Source of the DNA: Bacteroidota bacterium
GTDB taxonomy: Bacteria > Bacteroidota > Bacteroidia > Flavobacteriales > Crocinitomicaceae
NCBI GenBank assembly: GCA_029558435.1
Contig: JAKQEZ010000010.1
Coordinates: 1 to 32,627, forward strand
Length of the DNA stretch: 32,627 bases
Direction of reading: 5' to 3'
Positions within the stretch are counted from its first letter, which is position 1. Each line of letters opens with the position of its first letter. Shown piece by piece: positions 7,227 to 15,902 of the stretch. Under the pieces are notes generated by a model. The model was not told the origin of the DNA. It did not search any database and saw only the letters and a program-made list of their open reading frames with translations. The position numbers and the translations under genes were made by a program.

Positions 7227-7256
7227 CAAAGTTACGACTTCCATTTGCCCTACCAA
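7227..7256 (-). promoter_or_regulatory. Bacteroidota promoter of the YceI gene
   Basis: TTG (7254-7256, minus strand), 19-bp spacer and TAACTTTG (7227-7234), 23 bp upstream of the ATG. Confidence 0.65.
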
Positions 7257-7464
7257 TTGATGTATGTTAAGAAAACTTAAAAAATAGGACAATACTATCT
7301 TAATAAACCAATTTTTAAGGTTCAAAAATGAATAGAATTTTTGATTATTCATTTTTAAAATCAATTCAATTGAAAAAAATAGCATTTAAAACACCAAAAA
7401 AGTACGTTTAATAAACGAGCTCAATAACGTGACAACTTTACAGGCAATTTAGGCGTTATAATAG

Positions 7465-7479
7465 TGGCACATAAATTGA
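7465..7479 (+). promoter_or_regulatory. Sigma-54-like -24/-12 promoter before the 50-aa ORF
   Basis: TGGCAC (7465-7470), 5 bp, TTGA (7476-7479) fits the sigma-54 pattern TGGCAC-N5-TTGC except for the last base. The spacing is exact and the ATG follows 31 bp later at 7511, as expected for a start near 7490. A TATAAT-like string (7457-7462) overlaps, but lacks a -35 partner at a normal distance and is not the Bacteroidota type. Confidence 0.45.
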
Positions 7480-7510
7480 TTTTACCATTAAAAGCTAAAA
7501 CTTAGAAATC

Positions 7511-7663
7511 ATGAAGAAAAAAGCAAACACAGTAAGATTGGCATCTCTTCATAGTGTAAACAAGAAGTTTAAAAACAAGGAGTTGTCATCATTTGATACT
7601 GCTCTTCAAAATTTAGGAGTAGTAAATCAATCAATTAAAAATAAAACAAAGGTGGAGATTTAA
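7511..7663 (+). CDS. 50-aa basic small protein, unrecognised
   Basis: The ORF starts with ATG at 7511 and stops with TAA at 7661-7663. The product (MKKKANTVRLASLHSVNKKF and 30 more residues, ending NKTKVEI) is rich in Lys and Ser, has no signal peptide or membrane helix, and is likely cytosolic. I do not recognise the family; it lacks the Gly-Gly cleavage site of bacteriocin or natural-product leader peptides. Three points support a real gene: balanced codon use, a sigma-54-like promoter at the right distance, and a terminator hairpin (7651-7674) that covers its last codons. It overlaps the 3' end of the converging receptor gene by 4 bp. Confidence 0.55.
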   Translation: MKKKANTVRLASLHSVNKKFKNKELSSFDTALQNLGVVNQSIKNKTKVEI

Positions 7664-7674
7664 AAGTCTCCACC
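7651..7674. terminator. Bidirectional hairpin formed by the ends of two converging genes
   Basis: GGTGGAGA (7651-7658) pairs perfectly with TCTCCACC (7667-7674) over an 8-nt loop. The arms lie inside the coding ends of the 50-aa ORF and of the outer-membrane receptor, whose Gly-rich tail is encoded by this sequence. There is no clear T run, so termination strength is uncertain. Confidence 0.5.
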
Positions 7675-10095
7675 TCCTCCTTCATTATCTTGTTGCTTTT
7701 GTTGCTTTTGAGAGCTTTCCATTTTTCCAAACTTATAAGTCAGTGTTAAATAAACCCTTCTTGTTTGAAAATCAAATTTGGAAGTTTGTGACAAATCACC
7801 ACTGTTCAATTTCATTCTAAAGTTTTTCGTATTAAACACATCTGCCAACTTCAAACCAACTGTAAACTTTTTATTAAAAAAGCTTTTTTGAACTGATAAA
7901 TCCACGTAATTCCACATATAAACTACACCTTGAGGAGTTGTTCTTGGTGCGTTGTAAACGGCATTAATCTGGACACTTGCTGTTTTTTTCCAAAAGTCAA
8001 ATGATCCCATGTATTTTGCTCCCCAGTTAAAACCACTGTTATTTAACCCTGCTGTTGTTTTGCTTTTGTAATCAATGTAATTGGCGTTAAACGATAAGGT
8101 ATTTCTCCACCACGATGTTGGACGAATTTGAAATACCAACTCACCTCCTACTGTTTGGCTGGTGCTAATATTACCCATGGTTACAGCAGCTGTATTGTTG
8201 GTGATAAATGATTTGATTCTACTGATTACATCGTTGGTGTAACGGTAATAAACACTTGCTGTAATAGAAATTACTTTAAATGTTTGCGTGTATCCTAAAT
8301 CAACCGATTGAATAAACTCTGGTTTTAAATCAGGATTCCCCATTCTTAAATTGTAAGGGTCGGAATAAATTGCAAATGGATTCAAATCCCACGATTTTGG
8401 TCGATTGATTCTTCTGGAATATCCCAAACTTAATTCTGCATTTTTAGCCACTTCATAACGTATGTGCGCAGAAGGATACAATTGAAAATATTCTTTTTTA
8501 AACGATTGAGCTGTGGAAAGCAAGCGCGGTTCTTGCAATACATATTCGGCACGCAATCCTACTTGGTACTTAAATTTACCCAATTCTTGTCCAAAAACAC
8601 CATAAGCACTATACACATCTTCTTTGTACTTGTAATTGTAAATTGCAAAAGTATCCGGTTCCATTTGATTGGTAAGAATGTTCAAACTGGATGAATTGGA
8701 GAGTAAATGTTGACTTCCTAACGATGCTTTTGCTCCCACTTCATAGCGGGCATTGATTTTCTTAACTATTTTTTCAAAATCTATTTGAGCAGAAAAAGTT
8801 CCGTCGTCATTGCTTGCTTTTTGTTCTTGATACAATGAATTTGCATTGGAAGTAGCATAATTGAAAATAGAATAATACTGTTCAAAACGTCCTTGATCTA
8901 CTCTGTTGGATAGCGAGTAATAAACCGAAGACGAAAGTTTCCCTGAATTATCTTTTAGATTAAACGTATGATACAAATTGGCATCCAACGCTTTTCTTGT
9001 TTCGGGCTCAAACGATTTTCTTTCCCATTGATTGGCAATAACATCTGTGGTGAAATATTGGGTATTTAGTTGGTCTCCTCCTCTATTTTCAGAATTAAAT
9101 TGTCCGTTGAGTGAAAGCCCAATTGTATTGTTGTTATTAATAAACCAATCAAAACCAACACGTGCAGAGTGACCTCTTTTTATGTGATTTCCAACTCTTT
9201 CTTGATTCAATTTCATATTTGTAGTGTCAGAAAGGCGGCGTTCCATGGTGCTATAATTATTGCGGTAGCCATCCATATAATTGAATCCATACGAACCAAA
9301 AACATTGATTTTATCGTTGCGATAGCTCAAAGAAGCATTGAGTTTGTGATCGTTTCCTGGAATACCACCCGAAGCAGAAATCAAGCCATTAAAACCGCGT
9401 AACTTATTCTTTTTCAATACAATGTTGATAATACCCGCAGTTCCGTCAGGACTATAACGTGCCGATGGATTGGTAACAACTTCAATGCGTTCAATGGAAT
9501 TGGCAGGAATGGAACTCAAAAAACTTCCACCATCACCAGTCATGTTGCTAGGTTGTCCATCAATTAAAATCGTTACGCTTCCGTTTCCTCTCAAAGAAAC
9601 CTTACCGTCTTCATCCAATGAAATAGAAGGAATGTTGTTTAAAACTTCATCAGCTCCAGCACTTTTGGAAGAAATATCTTGATCCACATTGTACACTTTT
9701 TTGTCAATTCCAGCGCTCAATGTTTCCAGTTTACCTTCAATCACCAATTCTTCAATGTTTTTGATGTTGACAGTTTGCATTTTTATTTTTCCGACAGAAT
9801 AAGAAGGTTGACCCGCAATGCGAATGTTGTGTATTGTTTTTTCTTCAAATCCAGAAAAAGTAAGCACGCCATAATAGTTGCCATCTTGAATGTTTTCAAT
9901 CAAAAATTTTCCTTTTTCATCCGTATAGGCGCCACTTTTAAGTGTAGAATCTTTTTGAGAAAATAATTTGAATGATGCAAATTCGATAGGTTTATTGCTC
10001 ATGCTATCCAAAACTTCGCCAGATACAATGGTTTGAGAAATTGCAAAAGATGGAATTGCACTTAAGAGAAATAAGAAGATTTTTTTAGTAAACAT
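7660..10095 (-). CDS. TonB-dependent-receptor-like outer-membrane beta-barrel protein
   Basis: I choose ATG at 10095 (811 aa), because it places a clean signal peptide (MFTKKIFLFLLSAIPSFAIS) at the N-terminus; a longer frame reaching 10158 would bury it. After the signal come a carboxypeptidase-regulatory-like domain (about 21-105), then a plug domain with GADEVLNNIPSIS, VSLRGNGSVTILIDGQPS and ARYSPDGTAGIINIVLKK. A long barrel of the OMP_b-brl_3 type ends in YLTLTYKFGKM. A hydrophilic Gln-rich tail ending in GGGGDF follows the last strand, which is unusual for a barrel end. It probably imports or exports an unknown substrate. It is monocistronic and converges on the 50-aa ORF. Confidence 0.88.
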   Translation of the reverse strand: MFTKKIFLFLLSAIPSFAISQTIVSGEVLDSMSNKPIEFASFKLFSQKDSTLKSGAYTDEKGKFLIENIQDGNYYGVLTFSGFEEKTIHNIRIAGQPSYSVGKIKMQTVNIKNIEELVIEGKLETLSAGIDKKVYNVDQDISSKSAGADEVLNNIPSISLDEDGKVSLRGNGSVTILIDGQPSNMTGDGGSFLSSIPANSIERIEVVTNPSARYSPDGTAGIINIVLKKNKLRGFNGLISASGGIPGNDHKLNASLSYRNDKINVFGSYGFNYMDGYRNNYSTMERRLSDTTNMKLNQERVGNHIKRGHSARVGFDWFINNNNTIGLSLNGQFNSENRGGDQLNTQYFTTDVIANQWERKSFEPETRKALDANLYHTFNLKDNSGKLSSSVYYSLSNRVDQGRFEQYYSIFNYATSNANSLYQEQKASNDDGTFSAQIDFEKIVKKINARYEVGAKASLGSQHLLSNSSSLNILTNQMEPDTFAIYNYKYKEDVYSAYGVFGQELGKFKYQVGLRAEYVLQEPRLLSTAQSFKKEYFQLYPSAHIRYEVAKNAELSLGYSRRINRPKSWDLNPFAIYSDPYNLRMGNPDLKPEFIQSVDLGYTQTFKVISITASVYYRYTNDVISRIKSFITNNTAAVTMGNISTSQTVGGELVFQIRPTSWWRNTLSFNANYIDYKSKTTAGLNNSGFNWGAKYMGSFDFWKKTASVQINAVYNAPRTTPQGVVYMWNYVDLSVQKSFFNKKFTVGLKLADVFNTKNFRMKLNSGDLSQTSKFDFQTRRVYLTLTYKFGKMESSQKQQKQQDNEGGGGDF

Positions 10096-10125
10096 TAATA
10101 TAAAGTGTTGTGTTCTGTAAACGAA

Positions 10126-10133
10126 CAAATTTA
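10126..10133 (-). promoter_or_regulatory. TAnnTTTG -7 box of the receptor gene
   Basis: TAAATTTG on the minus strand, 30 bp upstream of the chosen ATG at 10095. It lies inside the longer frame up to 10158, which supports the shorter start. The TTTTG upstream (10150 onward) is at a short 16-bp spacing. Confidence 0.5.
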
Positions 10134-10221
10134 AGCGATAATGCCTAAACAAAAGCATTTATAACAATTTAATAAGTTTTTTTAACAAACAGAAGTGTTT
10201 CAATCTACCGCAAAATATGAT

Positions 10222-10229
10222 TATTTTTG
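10222..10229 (+). promoter_or_regulatory. TAnnTTTG -7 box of the Nudix gene
   Basis: TATTTTTG, 18 bp upstream of the ATG at 10248. The alternative TTG start at 10227 would lie within this box, so the ATG is preferred. Confidence 0.5.
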
Positions 10230-10247
10230 GGGAACTTAATTTCACTC

Positions 10248-10871
10248 ATGACACCCGAGCAATTTTTATATAAAATTTCAACTAACGAGCAATTACCCGG
10301 CATTGAAGCCCATCAATTGATGATTCCAGGTAAAAGAGCGTTGCAACGTTCTGAAGTGGAAAATTTGCACGAATACCGTGATTCTGCTGTTGCAATAGTG
10401 TGTTATCCTATTCAAAATCAGGTGAATTGTGTTTTAATTCAACGACCCAACTATGAAGGAAGTCATGGCGGACAAATTAGTTTTCCGGGAGGAAAAAAAG
10501 AATTAACAGATAGTTCATTAGAATATACAGCTCGAAGAGAAACTTTTGAAGAAATTGGTTGGCAATTGGATAGCAACAATTTCATTTGTGAGTTGACCGA
10601 ATTATTTATTCCCGTAAGCAAATTTTCGGTGCAGCCCCACCTCTATTTTTGTGAAAAACCACAACTTTTTGTTCCTAACCAACGCGAAGTGGATGAAATA
10701 CTTCATTTTCCAGTAGAGATTTTATTGAACGATGCAATCATCAAGCATACCGATTTGCAAGCAAGTAGTAAAATTCGACTGAAAAATGTCCCCTATTTTG
10801 AGATTAACAACCGAATTGTTTGGGGAGCAACAGCTATTATTTTGAGCGAATTAAGAGCTATGTTGCGTTAA
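10248..10871 (+). CDS. Nudix hydrolase, CoA pyrophosphatase type
   Basis: With ATG at 10248 the protein has 207 aa. It contains the CoA-pyrophosphatase signature just before the Nudix box (VLIQRPNYEGSHGGQISFPG, 62-81) and the Nudix box itself, GGKKELTD...ARRETFEEIGW (81-105), with the metal-binding E98, E101 and E102. Enzymes of this group split CoA and its derivatives into 3',5'-ADP and phosphopantetheine. The protein is soluble. It converges with the LytTR regulator gene and their stop codons overlap by 4 bp; no operon partner. Confidence 0.85.
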   Translation: MTPEQFLYKISTNEQLPGIEAHQLMIPGKRALQRSEVENLHEYRDSAVAIVCYPIQNQVNCVLIQRPNYEGSHGGQISFPGGKKELTDSSLEYTARRETFEEIGWQLDSNNFICELTELFIPVSKFSVQPHLYFCEKPQLFVPNQREVDEILHFPVEILLNDAIIKHTDLQASSKIRLKNVPYFEINNRIVWGATAIILSELRAMLR

Positions 10872-11617
10872 TTTTTAAGCCAATTAAGAAAAGACGACAT
10901 TTTTTCTTTACTCACAACTATTTGCTGTTTAAACTCAAAATTTAGGTTCACCAAATACTTACGGTTTATCAGTGTTGTAATATCTTTCACCGCATTTTTA
11001 TTGACAATAAACTGACGATTGGCACGGTAAAACTGATCTCCCAAAAGTTGATCTAGTTCATCCAATGATTTGTTGATATAATATTGTTCTCCTTCAAAAT
11101 TACGTATAGTAACTTGTTCGTTTCTAATATAAACCAAAGCTATATCTTCTCTGTTGAGCGGAATAATTTTGTCTTTGTGGTGTACAACCAACGTGTTATT
11201 TTGATTTTCTACAGGTTGTAATTGTTGCTCTACTTTTCTAATGTTTTCTGTAAAATTATTTTTTAAGTTTTTATAACGTTCCAATGCCTCAGTAATGGTT
11301 TTTGTTGAAAACGGTTTGAGAATGTATTCTATCCCATTGGCTTTGAAAGCATTGATGGCGTATTGGTTGTAGGCGGTGCAAAAAATAACTGGAACGTTCA
11401 ACTGGGTAGCTTTAAATAAATCAAAACTCAATCCATCTCCCAATTGAATATCGCTAAAAATCAAGTCGATAGTTTCTTCGGTTGAATTAAAAAACTGAAC
11501 ACCTTCTTTAACACTAGAAATGTGTTTTACAATTTCAATTGAATTATCAATTTCTTTTAAAATGTCCGATAAATCTTCGGCCAAAAGATCTTCGTCCTCA
11601 ATGATTACTATTTTCAT
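10868..11617 (-). CDS. LytTR-family response regulator
   Basis: This 249-aa protein has a receiver domain with acidic D8/E9/D10, phospho-acceptor D56 in LIFSDIQLG, T81 and K101 in YILKPF. After a linker (about 120-145) follows a LytTR DNA-binding domain (about 146-248) with DIALVYIRNEQVTIRN and FYRANRQFIVNKNAV. The start ATG lies within the last 20 bp of the sensor kinase gene, so the pair is translationally coupled and should be cognate. Targets are unknown. No other gene follows in the operon. Confidence 0.93.
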   Translation of the reverse strand: MKIVIIEDEDLLAEDLSDILKEIDNSIEIVKHISSVKEGVQFFNSTEETIDLIFSDIQLGDGLSFDLFKATQLNVPVIFCTAYNQYAINAFKANGIEYILKPFSTKTITEALERYKNLKNNFTENIRKVEQQLQPVENQNNTLVVHHKDKIIPLNREDIALVYIRNEQVTIRNFEGEQYYINKSLDELDQLLGDQFYRANRQFIVNKNAVKDITTLINRKYLVNLNFEFKQQIVVSKEKMSSFLNWLKN

Positions 11618-12665
11618 TTGAAATAAGTTTTAATCGAACAACAAATTTATCTTCATTTTCAATAATTTCAATGTCCTTTTCTTTCAGCAAGCGATAACGT
11701 TCACCCAAGTTTTTCAATCCATTTCCAGTAGAATTTTCTACATATTTTCTTTTTTGGAGGTTATTTTCTACCACAATTACATCATTTTCAATGAATACTT
11801 TGATTAGAAGTGGATTTTCTTTGGTGAGTTCATTGTGTTTTATAGCATTTTCTAACAAGGGTTGAATGGAGAAAAAAGGCACAAACAATTGCTCCAAACC
11901 TTCTTCTTCTATTAAATTGGAATATTGCAAAGCATCGCCAAAACGTGTTTTTTGCATGTTCATGTAGTTCTCACACAAAGCCAATTCTTCTTTTAATGAT
12001 ACAACATCTGAGCGGTGTTCTGAAATGGAGGCTCGTAAAAAATCGGATAATTGCATTAAATAGTTTTCTGCAACATCTGGATGTTTTTTAATCAACGATT
12101 TGAGGGTATTCAACGCATTAAACAAGAAGTGCGGTTGAATTTGCTGCTTCAATAATTGGTTTAATGTTTCTGAGTTAATTGTTTGTAAACGTGAAACTTC
12201 CAATTCCGATTGTCTGGTTGCATGCATTAAAATCACAGAACGGTGAAAAAAATGTGCCGTTGAAAAAGTTACGATGGCTAAAAATGGGATAAACACAAAT
12301 GCCCTCCAGGTGTAAAATATTTGAATTGCACGGCTATCATTCAAATCACTAGGGAAAATTCCTTTGTAAATTAAAAATTGAGTGGTATAAGAAGTAATTA
12401 GTATAAAAATGGCAGTTAAACCGATACCAATAGTTACTTTTTTACGTTCGTTTATTTCTTTATTTTTTTTTGAAAATACAGAGTACAAAAGAATATTTAA
12501 CCGAAAACAAAAGTAAAAATGCAAAAAAGCCATAAAAGTTCGGTAGAAAATAATGTGCGAGTTTTTCTCCATCACATAGATGCTCACAAAGGCAATGAGC
12601 ATAATCAGCAATGAAAATTTCATGCTATATTTTCGAAGGTCTTCTTTGGGTATTTGGTATTGCAT
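11598..12665 (-). CDS. LytS-like sensor histidine kinase
   Basis: This 355-aa membrane kinase has about four transmembrane helices in residues 15-140. The dimerisation and phospho-acceptor motif QQIQPHFLFNALN (174-186, H179) follows, then an ATPase domain with LLENAIKHNELT (N box) and NGLKNLGERY (G box), typical of PF06580 kinases. No periplasmic sensor domain is evident, so it probably senses through the membrane or by cell-envelope state. It lies directly upstream of its LytTR regulator with a 20-bp overlap. Confidence 0.92.
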   Translation of the reverse strand: MQYQIPKEDLRKYSMKFSLLIMLIAFVSIYVMEKNSHIIFYRTFMAFLHFYFCFRLNILLYSVFSKKNKEINERKKVTIGIGLTAIFILITSYTTQFLIYKGIFPSDLNDSRAIQIFYTWRAFVFIPFLAIVTFSTAHFFHRSVILMHATRQSELEVSRLQTINSETLNQLLKQQIQPHFLFNALNTLKSLIKKHPDVAENYLMQLSDFLRASISEHRSDVVSLKEELALCENYMNMQKTRFGDALQYSNLIEEEGLEQLFVPFFSIQPLLENAIKHNELTKENPLLIKVFIENDVIVVENNLQKRKYVENSTGNGLKNLGERYRLLKEKDIEIIENEDKFVVRLKLISNENSNH

Positions 12666-12790
12666 TTAACAAAAGTTATTATGTAAAACTCAAAAAATAT
12701 TTTGATGTATAAAATTAGAATAAAAAATCCAAACAGCAGTAATTGCTTCAATTCATTCAAAAATAAAACTTCAACTTTCAATTTTTAGAT

Positions 12791-12798
12791 TAAATTTG
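12791..12798 (+). promoter_or_regulatory. TAnnTTTG -7 box of the first glycosyltransferase gene
   Basis: TAAATTTG, 7 bp before the ATG at 12806. The surrounding 140-bp gap shows nothing else. Confidence 0.5.
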
Positions 12799-12805
12799 TT
12801 CACAA

Positions 12806-14077
12806 ATGAATAAAAAAGCACTTCTGATAACGTATTATTGGCCACCAGCTGGAGGTCCAGGTGTGCAACGTTGGTTAAAAATAGTAAAGTATTTACCAGA
12901 GTATAATATTATTCCAATTGTTTTAACAGTTGACGAGTTTTATGCAAGTTACCCATTAATTGACACAACTTTGAGTAATGATATTCATTCAAATACGTTG
13001 GTTTACAAAACAAAATCTTTTGAAATATTAGATTTTTACAAAAAATTAAATAAAAAAAAGAGTTTACCTGCAAGTGGTTTTTCAAATGAACAAGGTAAAA
13101 CTACTTTTATAGAGAAAATTTTTAGAGCTATTCGAGGAAATTTATTTATCCCTGATGCACGTATTGGTTGGAACAAATATGCTTACAAAAAAGCAGTTGA
13201 ATTAATAAATGAACATCAAATTACAAGTGTAATTACAACTGGTCCACCGCATTCAACACACCTAATTGGTTTAAAACTAAAAAAGAAATTTAAAAACATC
13301 AATTGGTTTGCAGATTTTAGAGATCCCTGGAGTGGCATTTTTTACAACAACATGTTGTATCAAACTAAATTTGCCAAACTAAAGGACAAAAAATTAGAAC
13401 AAAGTGTTTTGTGCGGAGCCGATAAAATAATAACAGTTGGAGATACTTTAAAAAAACATTTGTTATCCAATGCCCCCATTTCATCTAACAAGATAATCGT
13501 TATACCTAATGGTTTTGATTCCGATGATTTTATAAATGTAAAACAAAATAACGATACTAATTTTAAAATCACATACCTTGGAACTGCCAATAAATTATAC
13601 CCTTTTAATTCATTTTTAGAAGCATTATCTCAACTTTCAAAAGAAGGAATCAAAATAGAGTTTGAAATAATTGGAGTCATTGATAACGAGGTAAACTCCA
13701 TCTTAAGCCAATATGAAAGATGTGTAGAAATTAAAAAACATCCCTACATTGAACATCAATTAGTGCCTGAAAAATTAGTAAACACCAATGCTCTACTTTT
13801 AATTATCCCAAATAATCCATATAATAAATTGATATTAACCGGTAAACTATTTGAATACTTAGCTTCTAAAAAACCAATTATTGGGCTTGGCCCGGTTGAT
13901 GGAGATGCTTCTAAAGTTTTAGCAGAAACAGATTCTGGTGAAATGTTTGGTTATATGAGTGTTATAGAAATTAAAACTTTTATTAAAAGTATTTACAATA
14001 AAAACAGAGTTTTTAAATTTGAAAACGATAAATACTCTAGAAAAAATCAAGCTAAAAATATAGCTGAACTTCTTTAA
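12806..14077 (+). CDS. Glycosyltransferase family 4-like protein
   Basis: This 423-aa protein opens with LLITYYWPPAGGPGVQRW, the N-terminal glycine-rich loop of GT-B glycosyltransferases. Other landmarks are ITTGPPHSTHLIGL, WFADFRDPWSG, the linker VIPNGFDSDDF and the C-terminal nucleotide-sugar region LFEYLASKKPIIGLGPVDGDAS. It should transfer a sugar from a nucleotide donor during surface glycan synthesis; donor and acceptor are unknown. It has no membrane segments. It is followed after 60 bp by a methyltransferase and another glycosyltransferase on the same strand. Confidence 0.87.
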   Translation: MNKKALLITYYWPPAGGPGVQRWLKIVKYLPEYNIIPIVLTVDEFYASYPLIDTTLSNDIHSNTLVYKTKSFEILDFYKKLNKKKSLPASGFSNEQGKTTFIEKIFRAIRGNLFIPDARIGWNKYAYKKAVELINEHQITSVITTGPPHSTHLIGLKLKKKFKNINWFADFRDPWSGIFYNNMLYQTKFAKLKDKKLEQSVLCGADKIITVGDTLKKHLLSNAPISSNKIIVIPNGFDSDDFINVKQNNDTNFKITYLGTANKLYPFNSFLEALSQLSKEGIKIEFEIIGVIDNEVNSILSQYERCVEIKKHPYIEHQLVPEKLVNTNALLLIIPNNPYNKLILTGKLFEYLASKKPIIGLGPVDGDASKVLAETDSGEMFGYMSVIEIKTFIKSIYNKNRVFKFENDKYSRKNQAKNIAELL

Positions 14078-14112
14078 TTAACTATTCTGTATTTTTTTTC
14101 TATTTTTAAATT

Positions 14113-14120
14113 TATATTTG
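14113..14120 (+). promoter_or_regulatory. TAnnTTTG -7 box before the methyltransferase gene
   Basis: TATATTTG, 17 bp upstream of the ATG at 14138. It may give the methyltransferase-glycosyltransferase pair its own transcript. Confidence 0.45.
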
Positions 14121-14137
14121 AACAAATTTAACATGTA

Positions 14138-14836
14138 ATGGCAGAAGTTTCATCAGAAAAAGTAACAGAATTTTACGATGATTTTGTGAAAAATCAAAAA
14201 AAAGTAGGCGTTTCAACCCGTCATCGTATTATATTTAAAAATTTAAAAGCAATTGGGTTAACTTCAAATTCTAATGTATTAGAAATTGGTTGTGGAATTG
14301 GAACTGTAAGTAGCTTAATTATTAAACACTCATCGAAAGGTCAATTTTTAGGTTGTGATATATCTCCAGAAAGCATACGTTTTGCTAATGAGCATTATGG
14401 AACAGCCAAAGCAAAATTTATTGTTAATGACATGTCTAATTTTACTTCAGACATTCAATTCGATTTTGTTGTTTTTCCAGATGTTTTAGAACATATTCCA
14501 GTGGAACAGCATTTTAAAATATTTGAAAATGTTGCTAAAGTTTGCAAGCCTAATGCAAAAGTGTTAATCAACATTCCTCACCCAAGCGCTATTAAATGGT
14601 ATAGAGCAAACAAACCAGAATGCCTCCAAATTATCGATCAAGAATTATCGATGCAAGAGCTATTAAACAATGTTTATCCAAATGGATTTTACTTACACAG
14701 CATTACACCTTATGCTATTCATACTCAAAATCCTAGTTATTTTAGTATTGTTTTATTAAGAAATCCATTCTATTCAGATATGAATAAAATTGGAAAGGTG
14801 GCTAAATTAATGCAAAATATACAATCTTATTTTTAA
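14138..14836 (+). CDS. Class I SAM-dependent methyltransferase
   Basis: This 232-aa cytosolic protein has SAM motif I VLEIGCGIG (47-55), a motif II acidic end at GCDIS, and FPDVLEHIP, common in small-molecule methyltransferases. Location between two glycosyltransferase genes suggests it methylates a sugar or glycan, but that is inference. A gap of only 5 bp separates it from the next gene, so the two are probably co-translated. Confidence 0.87.
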   Translation: MAEVSSEKVTEFYDDFVKNQKKVGVSTRHRIIFKNLKAIGLTSNSNVLEIGCGIGTVSSLIIKHSSKGQFLGCDISPESIRFANEHYGTAKAKFIVNDMSNFTSDIQFDFVVFPDVLEHIPVEQHFKIFENVAKVCKPNAKVLINIPHPSAIKWYRANKPECLQIIDQELSMQELLNNVYPNGFYLHSITPYAIHTQNPSYFSIVLLRNPFYSDMNKIGKVAKLMQNIQSYF

Positions 14837-14841
14837 ATTGC

Positions 14842-15888
14842 ATGCAACCATCTAAATTGCTTTATTTTTATCCCAATTGGTCTACATTTGTACAAAAAGA
14901 CCTTGACATACTTGAAAGTAATTTTTTGGTTGTTAAACATCAATTTTCATTAGAAAGTAAATTTAAACTACCCATTGAATTTTTTAAACAATTCTATTTT
15001 CTAATTAAAAATGGTAAAAAAGCAAAGGTAGTTGTTGTTCAATTTGCTGGATACCAATCATTTATACCTGTGTTTCTTTCAAAGTTTTTTAACTACAAAA
15101 CAATTTTGGTGCTTGGTGGAACAGATACTGTTAGCTTTCCTTCTATTCGTTATGGTGGTTTTAGAAATAAATCCCTAAAACCATTTTTAGTCTATAGTTT
15201 AAAACACGCCGATTTGTTATTGCCTGTATCAGAAACATTGGTAGAAACTGATTACACCTATCAACCCAACGATTTTCCAAAACAGGGATATAAATATTTT
15301 GTTCCTTCAGTTCAGACAAAATACAAGGTGATTTACAACGGTTTTGAAACAGATAAATGGTATATAAACCAAAAAGAAACATTCACGTTTATTACAACAG
15401 CCGCAAATTTAGGCTCTCGATTTGGCTATGAATTAAAAGGAATTGATTTAATTGTATCCATTGCTGAAAGATTTCCTCAATATAAGTTTTACATAGTTGG
15501 TGGTCATAAAATTAACCATGTCACACCGCCTAATGTAATTAAATTAGGCCTACAAAATGGAAATGAATTAGCCGAATTACTTGCCACAAAATGCTTTTAT
15601 CTTCAACTTTCTATGTCAGAAGGTTTTCCAAATGGTTTGTGTGAAGCAATGTTGGCAGGCTGCATTCCAATTGTTTCAAATGTTGGTGCAATGAAAATGA
15701 TAGTTGATAATGTTGGCTATATTTTAACTCAAAAAAATAGCGATTTATTAGAGGAATTAATTCAAAAAGCAATTAACAATTACTCTGTAGAACAACATGC
15801 TCAAGCAAGAGAACGCATTGTTACTGCTTTTTCTTTTGAGGCAAGAAAAAAAGCGCTGATTTATGAAATCAACGCTTTAATAAATTAA
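14842..15888 (+). CDS. Glycosyltransferase, GT4 type
   Basis: This 348-aa protein has no N-terminal GT-B glycine loop but begins with LLYFYPNWSTFVQKDLDIL, common among Bacteroidota glycosyltransferases. The C-terminal half carries the GT4 signature: FYIVGG, a donor-binding stretch YLQLSMSEGFPNGLCEAMLA and IVSNVGAMKMIV. It follows the methyltransferase by 5 bp. A hairpin overlaps its last codons and its stop lies 14 bp from the converging YfhO gene. Donor and acceptor are unknown. Confidence 0.86.
   Translation: MQPSKLLYFYPNWSTFVQKDLDILESNFLVVKHQFSLESKFKLPIEFFKQFYFLIKNGKKAKVVVVQFAGYQSFIPVFLSKFFNYKTILVLGGTDTVSFPSIRYGGFRNKSLKPFLVYSLKHADLLLPVSETLVETDYTYQPNDFPKQGYKYFVPSVQTKYKVIYNGFETDKWYINQKETFTFITTAANLGSRFGYELKGIDLIVSIAERFPQYKFYIVGGHKINHVTPPNVIKLGLQNGNELAELLATKCFYLQLSMSEGFPNGLCEAMLAGCIPIVSNVGAMKMIVDNVGYILTQKNSDLLEELIQKAINNYSVEQHAQARERIVTAFSFEARKKALIYEINALIN
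15850..15878 (+). terminator. Hairpin at the 3' end of the glycosyltransferase gene
   Basis: AAAGCG...GATTT pairs with AAATC...CGCTTT (15850-15878), with a small internal asymmetry, inside the last codons. The gap to the next gene is 14 bp. It has no long T run. Confidence 0.4.
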
Positions 15889-15902
15889 TAGTAATCAAAC
15901 TT

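Larger units (their letters stand above)
7204..7510. other. Regulatory gap between the YceI gene and the 50-aa ORF
   Basis: Outside the YceI promoter and the sigma-54-like site, the gap holds an 11-bp inverted repeat (AAAAATGAATA at 7324-7334 with 7346-7356, 11-nt loop) and the short palindrome CGTTTA-A-TAAACG (7405-7417). The palindrome lies about 50 bp upstream of the sigma-54-like site and could be an activator or operator site. The hairpin has no gene ending at it. Confidence 0.45.

Noticed and set aside
7457..7462. TATAAT sequence as a sigma-70 -10 box
   Set aside because: There is no -35 element at 16-18 bp, and Bacteroidota promoters use TAnnTTTG. The sigma-54-like site overlapping it fits better.
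10096..10158. Longer start for the outer-membrane receptor
   Set aside because: It would bury a clear signal peptide and cross the TAnnTTTG box at 10126-10133. ATG at 10095 is better.
10227..10247. TTG start for the Nudix gene
   Set aside because: It falls inside the -7 promoter box. ATG at 10248 is better placed.
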